Shown here piece after piece: positions 1 to 9,400 of a stretch of DNA of 42,275 nt. The stretch covers positions 1 to 42,275 of the forward strand of contig JAFUUZ010000027.1 of the NCBI GenBank assembly GCA_017471285.1. Reading direction: 5' to 3'. Each line of letters starts with the position of its first letter. The first letter of the stretch is position 1. The notes beneath the pieces were generated by a model. The model searched no databases. It was not told where the DNA came from and saw only the letters and a list, made by a program, of their open reading frames with translations. The stretch is from Paludibacteraceae bacterium. GTDB lineage: Bacteria > Bacteroidota > Bacteroidia > Bacteroidales > Paludibacteraceae. A program made the translations under genes and the position numbers.

Positions 1-50
1 ACGACGGCAAACGAATAAGAGATAAAACAGAGATGCTGAGCTGTTGGCTA

Positions 51-773
51 TTATCTTTTGACTCTTTGTGGCTGTTTTAAATCGGCTGGATTTGGTTGTT
101 TATTTCCGCCGTTTAGTGGCGAAATTACCCCGACCCGAACACTCTCCTGCCGCGGTCTGCGAATAATATCGTTCTGATTTGCCTGGATTGTACGAATGAT
201 ATCGGTCAACCGATTATGCCGCCGTTTGTCTTTCAGCACCGTCAGCAGGAATGGATCGACAATATCGCCCTCAAGAGTGACATTTGCGCTATCGTACTCT
301 GTATTATACGAAAGCAGCTTGCCATCATCGATGTTTAAGGCACGTCGAAGCGCAAGCTGATAGGCGTAGCCATTGATATTAAAGCTACGCTCAGATTTCA
401 TATAATAGTACTGGCCGACATCACTGCGCCAGTCGATAACAAGCGATTCTGTCCCCTGGTGAATGCCTTCTTTTCCGATAAAGACTACCTTGGTCTCGAT
501 ATCGTCTGTCCCGTCAATTTCCGTATCCAAATCCATTCTTGCGAAATATGGGCTTGGTTTATAAGATCGATACTGATCTGCGTACCGTTCCTCCGACTGA
601 AGATCTTTGCGCATTTCGATATACCGCGTTCTATCTTCATAATCATAAGAGACAAAGCCGGATAGCTCCTTCTGAAGCGCGGCTTTTCTCGCTTCATAGG
701 AGCTGATAATCTGGTCGAGTCTATTCTCTACTCTTTTTAAGTTTTCAGTTTCTTCTACAAAGACCGGGTCCAC
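51..773 (-). CDS. Stand-alone N-terminal (HelD/UvrD-associated) domain protein, motor domain absent
   Basis: The 240-residue product resembles the N-terminal arm and 1A-proximal part of HelD-type (UvrD-like) helicases: a coiled-coil start (about residues 1-60), then 'PYFARMDL', 'VFIGKEGI', 'LVIDWRSDVGQYYY', 'DGKLLSYN' and 'DIIRTIQANQNDIIR'. In HelD enzymes the next segment is the Walker A loop (VxGxAGSGKT). Here the protein diverges after 'IIRRP' into a proline- and asparagine-rich tail and stops. The remaining 50 bases of the window contain no GSGKT in any frame on this strand. The start appears to be GTG at 773, preceded by GGGGTGAG and lying 21 bases after the PLD gene's stop, so it is probably translationally coupled. 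It is the last gene of the eight-gene operon seen here. It may be a dedicated DNA- or RNA-polymerase-binding subunit, or a truncated helicase. HelD similarity is a recognition by motif; the role is inference. Confidence 0.65.
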   Translation of the reverse strand: MDPVFVEETENLKRVENRLDQIISSYEARKAALQKELSGFVSYDYEDRTRYIEMRKDLQSEERYADQYRSYKPSPYFARMDLDTEIDGTDDIETKVVFIGKEGIHQGTESLVIDWRSDVGQYYYMKSERSFNINGYAYQLALRRALNIDDGKLLSYNTEYDSANVTLEGDIVDPFLLTVLKDKRRHNRLTDIIRTIQANQNDIIRRPRQESVRVGVISPLNGGNKQPNPADLKQPQRVKR

Positions 774-794
774 ACGCTCACCCCATCAAACTCT

Positions 795-1700
795 TTATCG
801 GAGAAAGATTCTTTGCGAATAATTTGGACGGTCAATTCCTATTTCTTCCATGTCCAATACAGAAATCCAGTTTAATAAATTCGCTAGAAGGACTTTAACT
901 TCTTTGCGGTATGGTCTTGGATCATTGAGGATAACACTATGTAATGCCGCAGATGCTGCCCCGAAGTATATCTCGTTATGCTCTTGCTCCGACAGCAATT
1001 TCATCAGCCACTGGAAGCATTTGCTTTCTCGAAAGGCATTCTTTATTTCATCTAGGTCTGCCCCCGGGAATGTGTTCAGAAAGATAAGATCCTCCAATGT
1101 AGCTGCCATCGGATCAAAACAGGATGGAAAATCTTCGGAAAAGAGAAGGGAAAAATCGGGGTGAAAAAACTTGTTGATTTCTTCCGGCCATTTTGCAGAT
1201 GCTCTCGGGGTATGGTGTGATTCCATGGAAGAAATCGCAGCCTTCATATCCGCATAAAGAGAGTCTGTCATCCTCACAGAACTACGGAAGAGATTTCTGA
1301 CTTGCTGCCGATCGCTGTCATCAATCTCATTAAGCACGGCCATTTCGTAGTTCCCTATACCGCCAATACTAAGCCCACTGCTAGTCGCATTTGCGCTCCC
1401 TAAAACGCAGCGGAGATTATCAAAAATATATGTTTTAGCATGTAGATCTAGCCGAAAAAACATACTCCACCCGTGCTCTTTGCAGTAGGGATACAGATCA
1501 AGATCTGTTGCTCCAGCCAGGACGTCTTCCGGTTTCAGTCTTACGATGAGATTCTTTACGAGAGGCCGATCAATAAAAGAGTCAAGATACTCAACCAGAG
1601 GCGTTTTACAATACGCCGAAATTAAGGTGAAGGATTCCGTAATATAAGAAAGCTCCATGCAAATGCGATCAAGGATTTGCTGAGAAATCAATATCGGCAT
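795..1700 (-). CDS. Phospholipase D-like (single HKD) nuclease, predicted restriction effector
   Basis: The 301-residue protein carries one HKD motif: H87-x-K89-x4-D94 followed by GSAN (residues 101-104), as in Nuc/BfiI-type PLD nucleases that work as dimers with one motif per chain. The C-terminal half (about 170-301) is helical and not recognised. The longer frame opens at 1766, but the start at 1700 is preferred: it has an excellent AGAGGAGG eight bases upstream, overlapping the end of the preceding GHKL gene (stop at 1718). It sits behind the helicase and GHKL ATPase and ahead of the HelD-like gene, all in one operon with DNA-phosphorothioation genes. I infer it cleaves DNA lacking the modification, guided or licensed by the two ATPases. 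No membrane segment is visible, so a nuclease is likelier than a lipid-active PLD. Confidence 0.8.
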   Translation of the reverse strand: MPILISQQILDRICMELSYITESFTLISAYCKTPLVEYLDSFIDRPLVKNLIVRLKPEDVLAGATDLDLYPYCKEHGWSMFFRLDLHAKTYIFDNLRCVLGSANATSSGLSIGGIGNYEMAVLNEIDDSDRQQVRNLFRSSVRMTDSLYADMKAAISSMESHHTPRASAKWPEEINKFFHPDFSLLFSEDFPSCFDPMAATLEDLIFLNTFPGADLDEIKNAFRESKCFQWLMKLLSEQEHNEIYFGAASAALHSVILNDPRPYRKEVKVLLANLLNWISVLDMEEIGIDRPNYSQRIFLR

Positions 1701-1717
1701 ACGGAATCCCTCCTCTT

Positions 1718-3502
1718 TCAGTTGTTTCGAATTTGCTGCAAATAACGGCGCAGCCGGGTATCCCACTCCTGCAGTAGCTCGTCATTTTGGTCCATGTTGT
1801 GAACATTCGTTTTGTTTATTGCCTGGGCAAGCGCCCCGATAAACAATTCAAAGGCCAACTTGTTTTCTTCATTCATTTGAGAGATGAATTCATTATAGAA
1901 GATGTGCGCCGTATTGATTTTGATCCTGACATTACCAAGACTAAAGTCCGTATCAAAGAACGAGCCATTTCTTCCCAGATTCACATAGGAAAGGATTGTG
2001 TCTTTGCGAAGAATCGCACGGATATCCTCTATTGTCGGATTCTCATTGCCTTGGTCGATAAGCTCCTGTCTCGCACGGTTCTCAAGCTCTTCCTCGGAAG
2101 TGTTCTTGCGCTCTTCCTGAGCCGCGCCTTCATCATCACCAAGATCATTTTCAGCCTGGGAAATAATACGCTCAGGCTCAGTAGACTCCGGTTCACTATC
2201 TTCTCCGGGATTTGTCCGCGAGTCTTTACGAAGTTCCTTGTTTGCCTCGACCATCCGGGTGATTGTATTTTTTACCTCGGTTGCAAGACGATCCCAGATT
2301 GTATCTTCAGCGTCGATATCTCTGTTCGTGCTATCATCATGGAGTTCCACTTGCTGCTTATTGTTTGAAACACCAAAGACTTCATCAAGCACAGGGTCAA
2401 AGCAGATCTCACAGCCCCACCAGCGATGGAAGGGATTGTTCACGCGATCATAGAAATCGAAAATACCGAAGTCTATCTCTCTGTTCGCGCGAACAATAGA
2501 AATGCCTTCAAGATTCTTTACAAATTTACCGAGTGGAGTGCTGCCGGGGTTTCCGGAGGGAAATGCAGTTTGATCGTAAAACTCTGGACGCACTTTTGCG
2601 AAACGAATCGTCACATCAGAAGTCCGGCTTTCTCCCGTTTTCTTATCTGTGTACGGGATGGCGATTGTTGTAATCCCATCCGGGTTCCCTTCTGTTCTGA
2701 ACGGCTCAAAGATCGGTTCAGTGCATCCGATATTGCTCCTCGGGCTGATGTTGCCAGGATCATTAGGATTCCCGAGCACATAGTTAGGCTTCATCAGGAA
2801 AAGAGGATCGTTAGGAAGCACATTAATTGCTTCACTCTCGTGACCCAAAGTAATAATCCGAATATTATGCGTCCCATCATTTATCAGATGGCGGAATTTC
2901 CGACCCAGCGAAAACTCCAGACGACTATTGAGGGCGCTCATCGTCTTGGGCTTTACATTATCGCAATTACGCCAATAGACAAGGGTTCCGTGTTCCGAAA
3001 AATCATATTCTTTCTGAGGTGTTCTGTACTTAATAAACTTTTTGAACATCTCGGGAATATCCTGAAGCACCGGGTCTTCAATTTCTTCTTGTTCGCCAGT
3101 CTTGACTTTTTCTATATCGAGCCAAACCTTATATGATTCATCAATATCATCTGTCCAGGAATATACCTCGACGTTGGGCGTAACATGGAGCGACGCCTGC
3201 GGAAGGCCAACACCAAAACGGCCCATTCCTCTGCGATCAGACTTGGTTGTAAACCCAATGCCCAAGCAGCTTGCGAGCCGATTAATCGTCATGCCGGTGC
3301 CATTGTCAAGAATAGCAAATTCATAAATCGCTTTTCTCCCACTGACAGGGTCAACGCGCTCATTCATAATGACAAAAATGTCTTTTGCTTCTGCCTCTAT
3401 AGAGTTATCTATGATTTCGGCTAGAGCACTATCAATGCTCTTGTAGCCACTGCTCCGAAGAGCATCGCCCATCTGTTTAATCTGAACTATGCTTTGTCCC
3501 AT
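1718..3502 (-). CDS. GHKL (HSP90/MutL/MORC-like) ATPase of the phosphorothioation operon
   Basis: The 594-residue protein begins with a GHKL ATP-binding fold. The N-box is 'ALAEIIDNSIEA' (about 27-38), the G1 motif is D66-NGTGM, and the G2 lid is 'GMGRFGVGL' (92-100). This arrangement is closest to MORC and MutL proteins, whose N-terminal domains dimerise on ATP binding and clamp DNA. Residues about 110-400 would be the S5/transducer region. Residues about 415-510 are very acidic and probably a flexible linker. The start at 3502 has AGGAGG nine bases upstream. The gene lies 18 bases after the helicase stop and 17 bases before the PLD start, so the three are surely co-expressed. Likely job: an ATP-gated clamp that couples target recognition to the PLD nuclease (inference). 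The GHKL fold is firm; the specific role is not. Confidence 0.85.
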   Translation of the reverse strand: MGQSIVQIKQMGDALRSSGYKSIDSALAEIIDNSIEAEAKDIFVIMNERVDPVSGRKAIYEFAILDNGTGMTINRLASCLGIGFTTKSDRRGMGRFGVGLPQASLHVTPNVEVYSWTDDIDESYKVWLDIEKVKTGEQEEIEDPVLQDIPEMFKKFIKYRTPQKEYDFSEHGTLVYWRNCDNVKPKTMSALNSRLEFSLGRKFRHLINDGTHNIRIITLGHESEAINVLPNDPLFLMKPNYVLGNPNDPGNISPRSNIGCTEPIFEPFRTEGNPDGITTIAIPYTDKKTGESRTSDVTIRFAKVRPEFYDQTAFPSGNPGSTPLGKFVKNLEGISIVRANREIDFGIFDFYDRVNNPFHRWWGCEICFDPVLDEVFGVSNNKQQVELHDDSTNRDIDAEDTIWDRLATEVKNTITRMVEANKELRKDSRTNPGEDSEPESTEPERIISQAENDLGDDEGAAQEERKNTSEEELENRARQELIDQGNENPTIEDIRAILRKDTILSYVNLGRNGSFFDTDFSLGNVRIKINTAHIFYNEFISQMNEENKLAFELFIGALAQAINKTNVHNMDQNDELLQEWDTRLRRYLQQIRNN

Positions 3503-3520
3503 GTTTCTCTTGCCTCCTAT

Positions 3521-5251
3521 TTATGACCAGTAAGAGTCAAAATGGTTAAACGCCATTTCTGGATTGAAGCGTCCTAAATTATCCTTCACGTCGACCAGCA
3601 AGCATTCTGCATTTCCGCCCATCATTGGTCCGCGCAATCCACGTCCCAGCATCTGGCTATAAAGGACGACCGACTGAGTTGGCCGGGTTATGAAGACGCA
3701 GCGAATATTTGTTGAGTCGAATCCCGTTGTTAAGACCTCGTAGTTTATGAGGATATTCACAGGATTTGTGCGATCTTTGAAAGCAGCAATGGCATCTGCT
3801 CGATCGGTTGCTGACATTTCTCCGATGACAAGTGTATTGGGGATACTTTCAAGTGAAAGCATATATGAAAGGAGTTTCGCATGCGTTACGGAACAGGCAA
3901 AGACAATTGTTGGGACATTTTCTGAAGAAAGCTCTCTGAGTTTTCTTAGAATTGCTGCATTGCGGCTTCTGTTTCGCCCAATCATTTCAAGCGCCGTTTT
4001 GCTAAAATCTTCATACCCATTAATTGTCATCGAAACCCGGATTCTTCTGATTTGATCCGCAGTAAAAGCCTCTTCGTAAGTAAGCTGTTCCTTTTGAATA
4101 TGCGAAAGGATACCTGCTTCCTGGAAATAATGAATGATGTTATTATCAGTTTCTGTGTTTAAGTAATCTAGCTTGGACAGATTAATCTGGTTCACTATGT
4201 CGGGATCAATGCGGATAATCCGGCCTTCGAACATATCAGAAAACAGCCCATTTTCCTCAGAAGATAAGGTTGTCCGTCCCGGTGTGGCCGTAAGCCCAAT
4301 AAGTGAGCGATCACACATTCCCGCTTTTTTTACCATAAGGCTCTCAACGAGCTGTCTAGTTTCCGTAGCGAGTGCTTTATGTGCTTCATCGAACACTATG
4401 AGGCGCGCGCTTTCTACGATTTTATTGAACAATGCCGGATTGCTCTGTTTTACAGCCTGGAGCTTTTGTATTCCACAGAACATCACGCCGCAAAACGCAT
4501 CGTCTCCAACAGGGATATCCCGTGTACCCCAGAGTTTATATGCTTTTACTGTCCCGCTGCCTAGATGGCTCCAAACACTTGTGAAGGTATCATAAGCTTG
4601 TTGGAGCAGCTCAGTTGTATGCGCAAGCCAAATGACCAGGCCCTCTTGGTGTAAGCTGAAATTGAAGTAGTGCACCAATGTGTGCATGGTTGTTTTCGTT
4701 TTTCCGGTTCCTGTCGGCATGTGAACCAACATGCGTTTCAGTTCGTTTGGTTTGTTGAGCTCGTTCAAAACCCGCTGCTTTATGACGAATTGATAATCTA
4801 ATAATTCGAAAAAACGATCTTCTGCTTGATGAGTAATAACAGAGGTTTCATCAAGAGTTTTCACATCGAAAATACTTGGAGACACACCTAGGATAGCTAT
4901 GAACTTGGAGAACACGGGCCCCTCTCTCCAGGGCATGGCAGCAACAGCAGATGCTTTTTGTTCTAATGATGCCGAGTCGCGTTTCCTTGAAGGCGGCAAC
5001 TCTTGATAGATTAAATCAATGTCTCTTTCCTCCATATGGAACAATACATCCTTGCGAAATGCCGGGTTGCGCAGGATGGCTGTTCCGTTTAGGTGGAGGA
5101 TCATCTCAGCTAACCGTTTTTTTGTAAGGGAAGAATACTCAGCTGATTCCCATTCAGAGACGAGCTGGTCTATAAGATCCTCTCCAAGATACTTCCTCAG
5201 CGCTTCACCAGAAAAGCGCATCATACAGGCTATTAACTTCGGATAATCCAT
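3521..5251 (-). CDS. Superfamily 2 DEAD/DEAH-box helicase of the phosphorothioation operon
   Basis: The 576-residue protein has a complete SF2 motor after a non-motor N-terminal region of about 160 residues. Motif I is 'MPTGTGKT' (178-185), motif II DEAH (288-291), motif III 'TATPGR' (321-326), followed by 'VLTTGFDSTN' (motif V) and 'QMLGRGLRG' (motif VI). The domain order resembles restriction-type helicases (type I HsdR/type III Res motors, COG1061-like) but no nuclease domain is attached. The start at 5251 follows a GGCGTGA ribosome-binding site and lies 15 bases after the cysteine desulfurase stop. It is followed directly by the GHKL ATPase and the PLD nuclease, which suggests a three-protein restriction complex. 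The known SspFGH module occupies the same place beside SspBCD; I could not confirm homology from memory of sequences. Confidence 0.88.
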   Translation of the reverse strand: MDYPKLIACMMRFSGEALRKYLGEDLIDQLVSEWESAEYSSLTKKRLAEMILHLNGTAILRNPAFRKDVLFHMEERDIDLIYQELPPSRKRDSASLEQKASAVAAMPWREGPVFSKFIAILGVSPSIFDVKTLDETSVITHQAEDRFFELLDYQFVIKQRVLNELNKPNELKRMLVHMPTGTGKTKTTMHTLVHYFNFSLHQEGLVIWLAHTTELLQQAYDTFTSVWSHLGSGTVKAYKLWGTRDIPVGDDAFCGVMFCGIQKLQAVKQSNPALFNKIVESARLIVFDEAHKALATETRQLVESLMVKKAGMCDRSLIGLTATPGRTTLSSEENGLFSDMFEGRIIRIDPDIVNQINLSKLDYLNTETDNNIIHYFQEAGILSHIQKEQLTYEEAFTADQIRRIRVSMTINGYEDFSKTALEMIGRNRSRNAAILRKLRELSSENVPTIVFACSVTHAKLLSYMLSLESIPNTLVIGEMSATDRADAIAAFKDRTNPVNILINYEVLTTGFDSTNIRCVFITRPTQSVVLYSQMLGRGLRGPMMGGNAECLLVDVKDNLGRFNPEMAFNHFDSYWS

Positions 5252-5266
5252 ACAATCACGCCTTTC

Positions 5267-6415
5267 TTAGATGTTTTCTTCAATATAGTCTAGTGCGGCT
5301 TGCAACTTCTCAAAATCCTTCTCTGTTGTAAAATAGCCGACACTAAACCGTACCGTTCCGGCGGGGAATGTTCCAAGGAATCGATGGGCGGTCGGTGCGC
5401 AATGTAGCCCTACGCGGCAAGCTATTCCCTGATCATTTAATACTTGTCCAATGCTGTCACTACTATATCCATTAAACACGCAGGAAACGACTCCTACCGT
5501 CGCAGCCTCACCCTTTATCGTGTGAATAAAGGGATAGTCCGACAGGATTTCAAGTAAGCGTTCTCTTGCCTTGCTCTCCCGCTCCCGTATAACCGAAATG
5601 CCAGTTTGCTTGCTCCATTTTAGTGCTGCATATAAACCCGCTATTGCCTGAACATTATGACTCCCTGCTTCATATTTTTCTGGGAGGATATCTGGCATAA
5701 GTGGGTTTGCGCTTTCAATACCTGTCCCTCCGAAAACCAGAGGCAAAAGGTCCACGTTCGGAGGTGCAATTACACCAGAGGCTCCAAAAGGTCCATAAAG
5801 AGTCTTATGGCCGGCAAAAACAGCATAATCCACCTGGGCAGCGATCAAGTCGACATCCACAAGTCCAGCGGTTTGAGACATGTCCGCAACTGTCACAGCG
5901 GAGTATTTCTTCGCAAGCGGAAAGATTTTCTCAATAGGGGCAATAACGCCACAAACATTGCTGGCGTGCGAAGCTATCACAACACTAGGCTGTGTATCCT
6001 GGAACTGGTATGCGATTTTTTCAAGCTGGTAGCTCAACGTGTTCCTGTCTACCGCCAGTTCGATTATGCGAAGCTTGTAGTCCTTTTGAATGTAGTTAAG
6101 GGTTCGCGTGACTGCATTATGCTCAAAAGGCGTAACATAGACCACCATCCCATCTTGCCATGGCAAGCCACGCAAAACCAGGTTAAGTGCCTCAGTTGCA
6201 GTCGGTTGAAATAGAACTTTTTTCCCTTGCGCATGAAAGAGCTCCAGCAAAAGATTGCGGGTATCTTCCATAACAGATGAAGCAGTGATTGCCGTGTCAT
6301 ATGATCCCCTGCCAATATTCACGCCATAATTCCGGTAAAAGGTATCCATGTATTGGTATACTTCTTCCGGTTTGGGGAATGTGGTTGCTGCATTATCAAA
6401 GTATGCCATTTCCAT
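5267..6415 (-). CDS. sspA: Cysteine desulfurase, SspA/DndA-like
   Basis: The 382-residue product is a class V aminotransferase-fold cysteine desulfurase. It starts 'AYFDNAATTFPKPEEV', has the cofactor-stacking 'FEHNA' (His99), the PLP lysine K204 in 'AGHKTLYGPFG', and the persulfide-carrying cysteine C339 in 'GLHCAPTAH'. The sequence style is that of the SufS/CsdA-like 'aminotransferase class V' branch. It would mobilise sulfur from L-cysteine and hand it as persulfide to the SspD-like ATP pyrophosphatase. Position in the operon (12 to 20-base gaps on both sides) ties it to DNA sulfur modification rather than to Fe-S or tRNA thiolation. ATG at 6415 is taken as the start (GGCGGTGA upstream); a second ATG two codons later cannot be excluded. 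Confidence 0.9.
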   Translation of the reverse strand: MEMAYFDNAATTFPKPEEVYQYMDTFYRNYGVNIGRGSYDTAITASSVMEDTRNLLLELFHAQGKKVLFQPTATEALNLVLRGLPWQDGMVVYVTPFEHNAVTRTLNYIQKDYKLRIIELAVDRNTLSYQLEKIAYQFQDTQPSVVIASHASNVCGVIAPIEKIFPLAKKYSAVTVADMSQTAGLVDVDLIAAQVDYAVFAGHKTLYGPFGASGVIAPPNVDLLPLVFGGTGIESANPLMPDILPEKYEAGSHNVQAIAGLYAALKWSKQTGISVIRERESKARERLLEILSDYPFIHTIKGEAATVGVVSCVFNGYSSDSIGQVLNDQGIACRVGLHCAPTAHRFLGTFPAGTVRFSVGYFTTEKDFEKLQAALDYIEENI

Positions 6416-6436
6416 ATGGCAATCACCGCCTTTCTC

Positions 6437-9400
6437 TTAGCAAAGCGACTCTAATACTTCGATCAGTACCTGCCGCTTCTCGCTGTCGCTTATCGCCATG
6501 CCCATTTCATCAAGATTTGCTGTTATCTCATGTTTCAGCAGCTTAGCCATTCTAGAATACTCTATCCGATCAAAGGTTCGAACTTGAGTTTCACCGTTTG
6601 GCCCCACTGAAGTAAGAATATATGTATTGGAGCTGCCTTTGTCCAATGACGCGTCCATGTCATTGAACTCCGTTACATGTGTCTTTAGATCTGTAACCGT
6701 CTTTCGGAATACTTTAACAGTTTCACTGTTCCAGTCCTCAATCCGCAGACCTGTAGCAGGTTTCGCAAGACGGATAATAAAACTCGTATCGTCATTACCT
6801 GCTTCAGAAAACTGTGAGAGCAAGACAGCCTCAACACCATCAAAGACATGCTCTTTCGTTTTCTGAGCGAGCTTTTCGTACCAGCTAGACGCTGCAGAAG
6901 ATGCCGTTTGCCCCTCAACAGAATTCGGCGCAAAGATAGCTGACACATCTTTTGCAAGTCCGTCTGTAAGATTGTCTAATGCCTTATCATAGAGTTCTTT
7001 TGCCCTCTCAATACAAGCGCTTGTTTCGACTGTGAACCCATCAAAGCCAAACACTTTAGGAAGGGACTCGAACAAAAACTCGTGCGGATTTATAGACGGT
7101 ACTTTCAATGCATTGGCGAAACGAATGTTTTGCTTCTCAATCGCGTGGAATTGCTCGCCTCCGACATATAGCTCTCGCGCCTCTTTTGCATACTTAGGAA
7201 GAGCAATGTACCAGCGCTGCATCGCTCGGACGACATAAAGGAAAGAATTGACGTTCTTTTCTCTTGCTAAAATGTGCTGAGAAAACAGACTTTCCAAGTT
7301 TTTAATATAGTCTGCTTTTTCCTGGCTCCAATCGATTAATTTTGCCGTGTATGCTTCTGGCTTGGCATTAATACTGTTGAGAAGTTCCGCATTTATCTCC
7401 AGCTCCTGGCCATAGGAACTAATCGTTAGGTGATCCTTATAGCTATGAAGAACTGCAGCAACATAAAGAGGTATGGGGCCCCTCTTCATGCCAATACCAA
7501 GTTCAGGTCGCGTAAGCTCATCATATAGAGCAGAAAAATATGAGCCGCTCTGATCTAACCCACTGTTAGCAAAGAACTGATCGATATGCTGTAGCACATT
7601 AGCTAACCGCTCATCTGGGCAATCTGAAATGTGGATGCTCGGGCTGCTTTTTATATCGTCTACTACGCCAGGAACAGTGAGTGCGCTCCGCATGATTGAA
7701 ACATCCTGCCCGGTCCCAACCAAGCCAAGCATTGGACTCAGTTCAGATTGTAACAAGCCCCGTACCACCTTTGTTCGACTGTTGATGGTATTAGTGGGCA
7801 AATCATTCTTATTCAGCGTCTCATTGTTGATTCGTGGCGTCCGGTTAAAAACTGTTTCACATATTTCAGAAAGCTTTTGTGATAGCTGGGCTTTTCTGTA
7901 GATTGCAACTTTATTACCGCAGTGATAATACTCTGCCTGTCGGAGTTCCGGGCGGGTAAAGGTCATGATAAAGGAGTCCAGTACCTCACCCATATCCTCA
8001 TAATAGATATGGTATTCGGCAAGCAGCGCCTCATCGCCATCCGCTTCATTTATGAGTTTTACTAAGGCATTATAAGCGTAAGCACTACTGGCAATATCCT
8101 CATATTTCAGGGGAAGGACAAAAACTGTTCTTCTTGCATCAGTGGTATTTTGTCCCAGATAATCACGAAGTTCAGGAATCTGCTCCTCCGAGTCAGGGAG
8201 AATAGCATACACAACGCCATCTGCCTGACTGCCTCCTATACGAAGTGTCCAGTCCTTTACCTCCATCAAATGGCTGCCCTGAATAAATCGAAAGTCAAAA
8301 TAGCGGATAATCGCATTTTCGTCGTTATAGCGCGTCGGATAAAGGTAAGTATCACTGGTATATTCTTCGAGAATATCCTTAACACTTCCGATCATCGTCT
8401 GCCGTTTGATCTCCGATTCAATTGCTTCCCGGACATTTTCGTTAGCTTCTTTTAGTCTAAGATAATTGTTGCTCTTTTTAGCATAGATAACATACTCCCG
8501 CTCTTCCAGATTTTTGAGGGCGGTACTTACATCCGATTCCGAAAAAGCCCCGGCGAAAGATGCAATAACCTTATCGGCTAATGGCGGGAATTTTTCGAAC
8601 TGATTTACGATGTATATCAGCGCGAGAGTTTTTACAATCTTTGCTTCTAGGCTTTTTCGATCAAGCTTTGCAAGAATACGATTAGAAAGAGCGTACATTT
8701 TGAAAATGTCAGAAGTGTACACTTCCTTTTTCAAAAGGGGCTCAAAATAGTCGTAGATTGCATCCGGGGTTAAAATATTTTGCGTGCCATGATCCAAATT
8801 ATCAACAAGGGTGTGGCGATTGTGTGCAGAGATGAATGTAAAAAGGGTACGCTCGTTTTGTGCAACGAGCTCCGATAACCGCGGCAGCAAAAACACTGTT
8901 GTAGGATGAAGCGGGTAACCGCCATATACTACATAGTCCCGCAGCTCCGGTGCTAAATCATTGAAAAGAGCCTCACTCTCGACAAATTTGCTCGCCCAGG
9001 AGAAATACTCTCCATGTGTGGTGCAGTACTCTCCCCGAAATGCTTCGGTTTTCCCAATGGCAGTAGCCATAATCTCATATAGCTGGCCATAATTCGTATG
9101 CATTTCAAGATGTGTAAACCGCTCAGAAACGCCTCTCCAGCCATCCACCTTATTCTTGGGAAGACGGTCAATATAGTTTTCAATGTCTTTATGGGCAATA
9201 AGCAGTAGGTGCATCTGGTCCGCCTTTGACCGGTTGCACTTTTCTGCGAAGTCCTGAAGCATCTTAATATCAGAGATTGAAGTTCCCCGAATATTCGCTT
9301 CAAGATACTTGCTAAACTCGTCGTATACGACAAAAAGGCCCTGGTATCCTCTATCTTTCAATGCAGCGGCAATTGTTGAATAAAGCTCTACAACGTCAAA

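Noticed and set aside
1-50. Frameshift restoring a full HelD helicase
   Set aside because: The minus-strand bases after the stop at 51 contain no Walker A motif in any frame, so a simple frameshift is not visible; the contig would have to be extended.
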